From: CAZQKW01 sp964594075
Lineage (GTDB): Bacteria > Desulfobacterota > WTBG01 > CAIYCZ01
Length of the DNA: 64,000 nt
Reading direction: 5' to 3'
Assembly (NCBI GenBank): GCA_964594075.1
Contig: CAZQKW010000005.1
Span: 1 to 64,000 of the forward strand
This document shows positions 61,929 to 64,000 of the stretch, in pieces (the stretch's first letter is position 1; each line of letters starts with the position of its first letter). The notes beneath the pieces were generated by a model. That model ran no database searches and was not told where the DNA came from. It saw only the letters and a program-made list of their open reading frames with translations. A program made the position numbers and the translations under genes.

Positions 61929-64000
61929 AATTACTGTCCACAATGTTTTGTGAGAGACGCATTTCTGCCAGGGATAAAAAGAACGAAAGGGTCGATTCCG
62001 CTCCCTGGTTTTGATTTACCCGGTCTTTGTGCAAGCCGTCGCAACAGCCTTCCGTGGCGGGATCATAGAGCGGAAGCTCCAGATCATTCCGGCCGAAGAA
62101 CCAGTTGAAGGCGCGGCGCGCTTCTTTCTGCCAATAGCTGTCATTGGTCATGCGGAACGCTTCCAGGGCTGCCGCCACCATAGCATACGCTTCAATCGGC
62201 TGCTGGTCAAAATGGGCGCGGCGGCCGTTGCGCCGATAAAAACCCTCTGAGCCCACGGGAGAAAAAAACCCGCGGCGGCTGGTTTGAATGTCGGCCAGCC
62301 ATTTTAAGGTCTTGAGGCCGACATCGCACATCTCCTGGCTCGGTATCCATTGCCCGCAGAGAAGCAGCGCATGCGGTATGGAGGCATTATTATACGCAAC
62401 AATGTTTTCAAACCACTGCCAATCAGGGCAGCTGACATTTTTATAAAGATCCAGCAGCCGTTCGGCCAACAGTTTGCGCAAGTCGCTCACGGAGCGGTCG
62501 CCCTCAAATTTTCTGAGGTATTCATGAATGCCGATCAGCGCGAATGCCCAGGCGCGCAGGCTGGTGAAGTCTTTCACCGGGGCCAGCGCCAGCTCAAATA
62601 AACGGCCGGCAACACTGCGCAGCCCGTTGTTTTCAGACCGTCCCAGCACGCTGCCCAGCGCCCATAATGCGCGGCCATGGCTGTCTTCGGACCCGATTTC
62701 CTCAAGCCAGCGCCGTTCATAGGACAGGAAATTCCGAAATCGGTTGGTTTTGAAATTGAACGCAAACCACAGGAAGGACAGATAGCGCGACGCCAGATGG
62801 CTGACCTCTTCTGCGGCTTCATAGCCGGTTGCCTCAAGCAAAATCATCAGCAGCAGGGCGCGCGCATTGTCATCCGTGGTGTAGCCTTCGTGCAAATTGG
62901 GAATGGTATATACTGCATGCTGCAGCATGCCGGTATCGTCAGTGAGATGTTTGATGTGCTTCAGGCTGAAGGGCAGCAATTCGTCGGCCCGTTTATCCAG
63001 CATCTGAAGCTGAAATACGACTCCCGGATGCCGGATCTGTTCATCGCGGGTTGCTTCAAAAATCTGCATATACTGTTCTGCGACTTTTCCCCAGATCATG
63101 TCGCGGCCCTGCAGGTAGGCATTTTTGCGGATTGCGTGACGATCCGCCTCATTGTCAAGAAGATTCAGCACCGAACGCGCAATGGCTTCCGGATCATTGA
63201 AGGGCACCAGAATGCCGCGATTATCGGCAAGCAGCTCCGTGGCATACCAGTACGGTGTTGAGATAACCGCCTTGCCCATGCCGGCAGCGTAGGCCAGCGT
63301 GCCCGACACAATTTGCTCCTCATTAAGATAGGGAGTGATATACACATCTGCGGCGCCAATGAATTCAACCAGTTCCTCAAGCGGAACAAAACGGTTATGA
63401 AAGAATACGTTGCTGGCCACGCCCAGTTCTTCAGCCAGTGCCCGCAGCCGCAGCCGGTAGGTATCGCCCTCGGTTTTGAGCACGTTGGGGTGGGTTGCGC
63501 CCAGAATGATATAGACCACATTCTGGTATTTTTTTAGAATGCTTGGCAACGCTTTGATGACGTTTTCCAGGCCTTTATTGCGGGAGATAAGGCCGAAGGT
63601 GAGCAGCACGAACTTGCCCTCAACGCCGAAGCGGTCCTTATAGAAGTTCGGATCAATAAAAGAAACATCCGGGATGCCGTGAGGTATGACGGCAATTTTT
63701 TCCGGTTTTATATTATAAATTTCCTCAAGAAACTGTTTGCCCTTGTGCGACATGACAACAAAACGGTTAGCCAGTTGATCAAGATCTTTAATAACCTTGA
63801 GCTGCATGGGATTGGGCTGGTGCAAAACGGTATGCAATGTGGCAACGACCGGCATGCGCAGGTCCTTGAGTAGCGCCAGGATATGGCTTCCGGCGGGGCC
63901 GCCAAAGATGCCGAACTCATGCTGCACATTGACCAAATCAACATTGTTGATATTTAAAAACTCCGCAACGCGACGATAGGAAGAAATGTCGTTTTCAGCT
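61909..64000 (-). CDS. Two-domain GT4 glycosyltransferase with helical C-terminal domain (start outside the window)
   Basis: The open frame runs to the right edge: upstream of the first in-frame TTG at 63936 it continues with AENDISSYRRVAEFLNINNV, so the true start lies beyond 64000. At least 696 residues. The GT-B part shows NVQHEFGIFGGPAG, VATLHTVL, VIPHGIPDV and LTFGLISRNKGLENVIKALP, and the late EEQIVSGTLAYAAGMGKAVISTPYWYA. From about residue 350 a helix-rich domain follows (HLTDDTGMLQHAVYTIPNLHEGYTTDDNARALLLMI), like an alpha/alpha toroid. With GH130 next to it, mannan-type glycan metabolism is likely. Confidence 0.87.
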   Translation of the reverse strand, partial: AENDISSYRRVAEFLNINNVDLVNVQHEFGIFGGPAGSHILALLKDLRMPVVATLHTVLHQPNPMQLKVIKDLDQLANRFVVMSHKGKQFLEEIYNIKPEKIAVIPHGIPDVSFIDPNFYKDRFGVEGKFVLLTFGLISRNKGLENVIKALPSILKKYQNVVYIILGATHPNVLKTEGDTYRLRLRALAEELGVASNVFFHNRFVPLEELVEFIGAADVYITPYLNEEQIVSGTLAYAAGMGKAVISTPYWYATELLADNRGILVPFNDPEAIARSVLNLLDNEADRHAIRKNAYLQGRDMIWGKVAEQYMQIFEATRDEQIRHPGVVFQLQMLDKRADELLPFSLKHIKHLTDDTGMLQHAVYTIPNLHEGYTTDDNARALLLMILLEATGYEAAEEVSHLASRYLSFLWFAFNFKTNRFRNFLSYERRWLEEIGSEDSHGRALWALGSVLGRSENNGLRSVAGRLFELALAPVKDFTSLRAWAFALIGIHEYLRKFEGDRSVSDLRKLLAERLLDLYKNVSCPDWQWFENIVAYNNASIPHALLLCGQWIPSQEMCDVGLKTLKWLADIQTSRRGFFSPVGSEGFYRRNGRRAHFDQQPIEAYAMVAAALEAFRMTNDSYWQKEARRAFNWFFGRNDLELPLYDPATEGCCDGLHKDRVNQNQGAESTLSFFLSLAEMRLSQNIVDSNYALHRQ

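Noticed and set aside
1..64000. tRNA, rRNA or CRISPR elements
   Set aside because: Intergenic regions were read for tRNA-like cloverleaf ends and regularly spaced repeats; none was found.

Overview
The window reads as chromosome of an uncultured, diderm, probably anaerobic bacterium. Supporting signs are two lipoproteins, a full mreBCD-mrdA-rodA set, a periplasmic PpiD-like chaperone, a 14-subunit complex I with a bifurcating-hydrogenase-like NADH module, a sensor-type [FeFe]-hydrogenase protein, an FrhB-like iron-sulfur flavoprotein and a ferredoxin. Base composition looks moderate. The gene mix resembles Omnitrophota (former OP3) or a neighbouring lineage, but no rRNA or ribosomal protein gene is present to settle this. 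No tRNA, rRNA or CRISPR array was seen.

Left part, 1 to 21.6 kb: single genes and short operons on both strands. In order: the start of a likely transposase, a PK_C-domain protein, a bactofilin, a DUF364 protein, a secreted protein behind a sigma-54-type promoter, DUF169, an NlpC/P60 lipoprotein, a MoxR-type ATPase plus VWA pair, a flavin split-barrel protein, a large hybrid histidine kinase, a membrane protein with an FAD oxidoreductase, a UbiE-like methyltransferase, a VTT membrane protein, a CorA-type transporter, an MFS transporter, an FrhB-like protein, a LOG protein, an ABM protein and a 57-residue ferredoxin. The CorA-type gene has a striking leader: a 21-codon ORF starting Met-Asp-Asp-Asp-Pro, and three copies of one segment that can pair in two exclusive ways, one of which hides the ribosome binding site.

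Middle part, 21.7 to 54.9 kb: one unbroken run of minus-strand genes. Read in the direction of transcription: mreB-mreC-mreD-mrdA-rodA (cell shape), dnaA-dnaN with an AT-rich gap that may be oriC, a Na+-decarboxylase-type membrane set (OadG, biotin carrier, a 41-residue subunit, OadB) without its carboxyltransferase, a zinc-ribbon membrane protein, all 14 nuo genes, then carD, PIN/TRAM, ispD and ispF. The nuo cluster is split between nuoD and nuoE by six genes (DRTGG, RsbW-like ATPase, HydS-like [FeFe]-hydrogenase, DRTGG, PHP, ATPase) that look like a redox or H2 sensing relay.

Right part, 54.9 to 64 kb: a PpiD-like chaperone, DUF1285, proC, a relic integron-type cassette (antitoxin, internally deleted ParE-like toxin, degenerate attC-like site), a cysteine-rich beta-propeller lipoprotein, and a GH130 enzyme overlapping a two-domain glycosyltransferase that runs off the right edge.

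Dispersed palindromic repeats (GTCATTCTGA and GTCATTGCG types) sit in several intergenic gaps.
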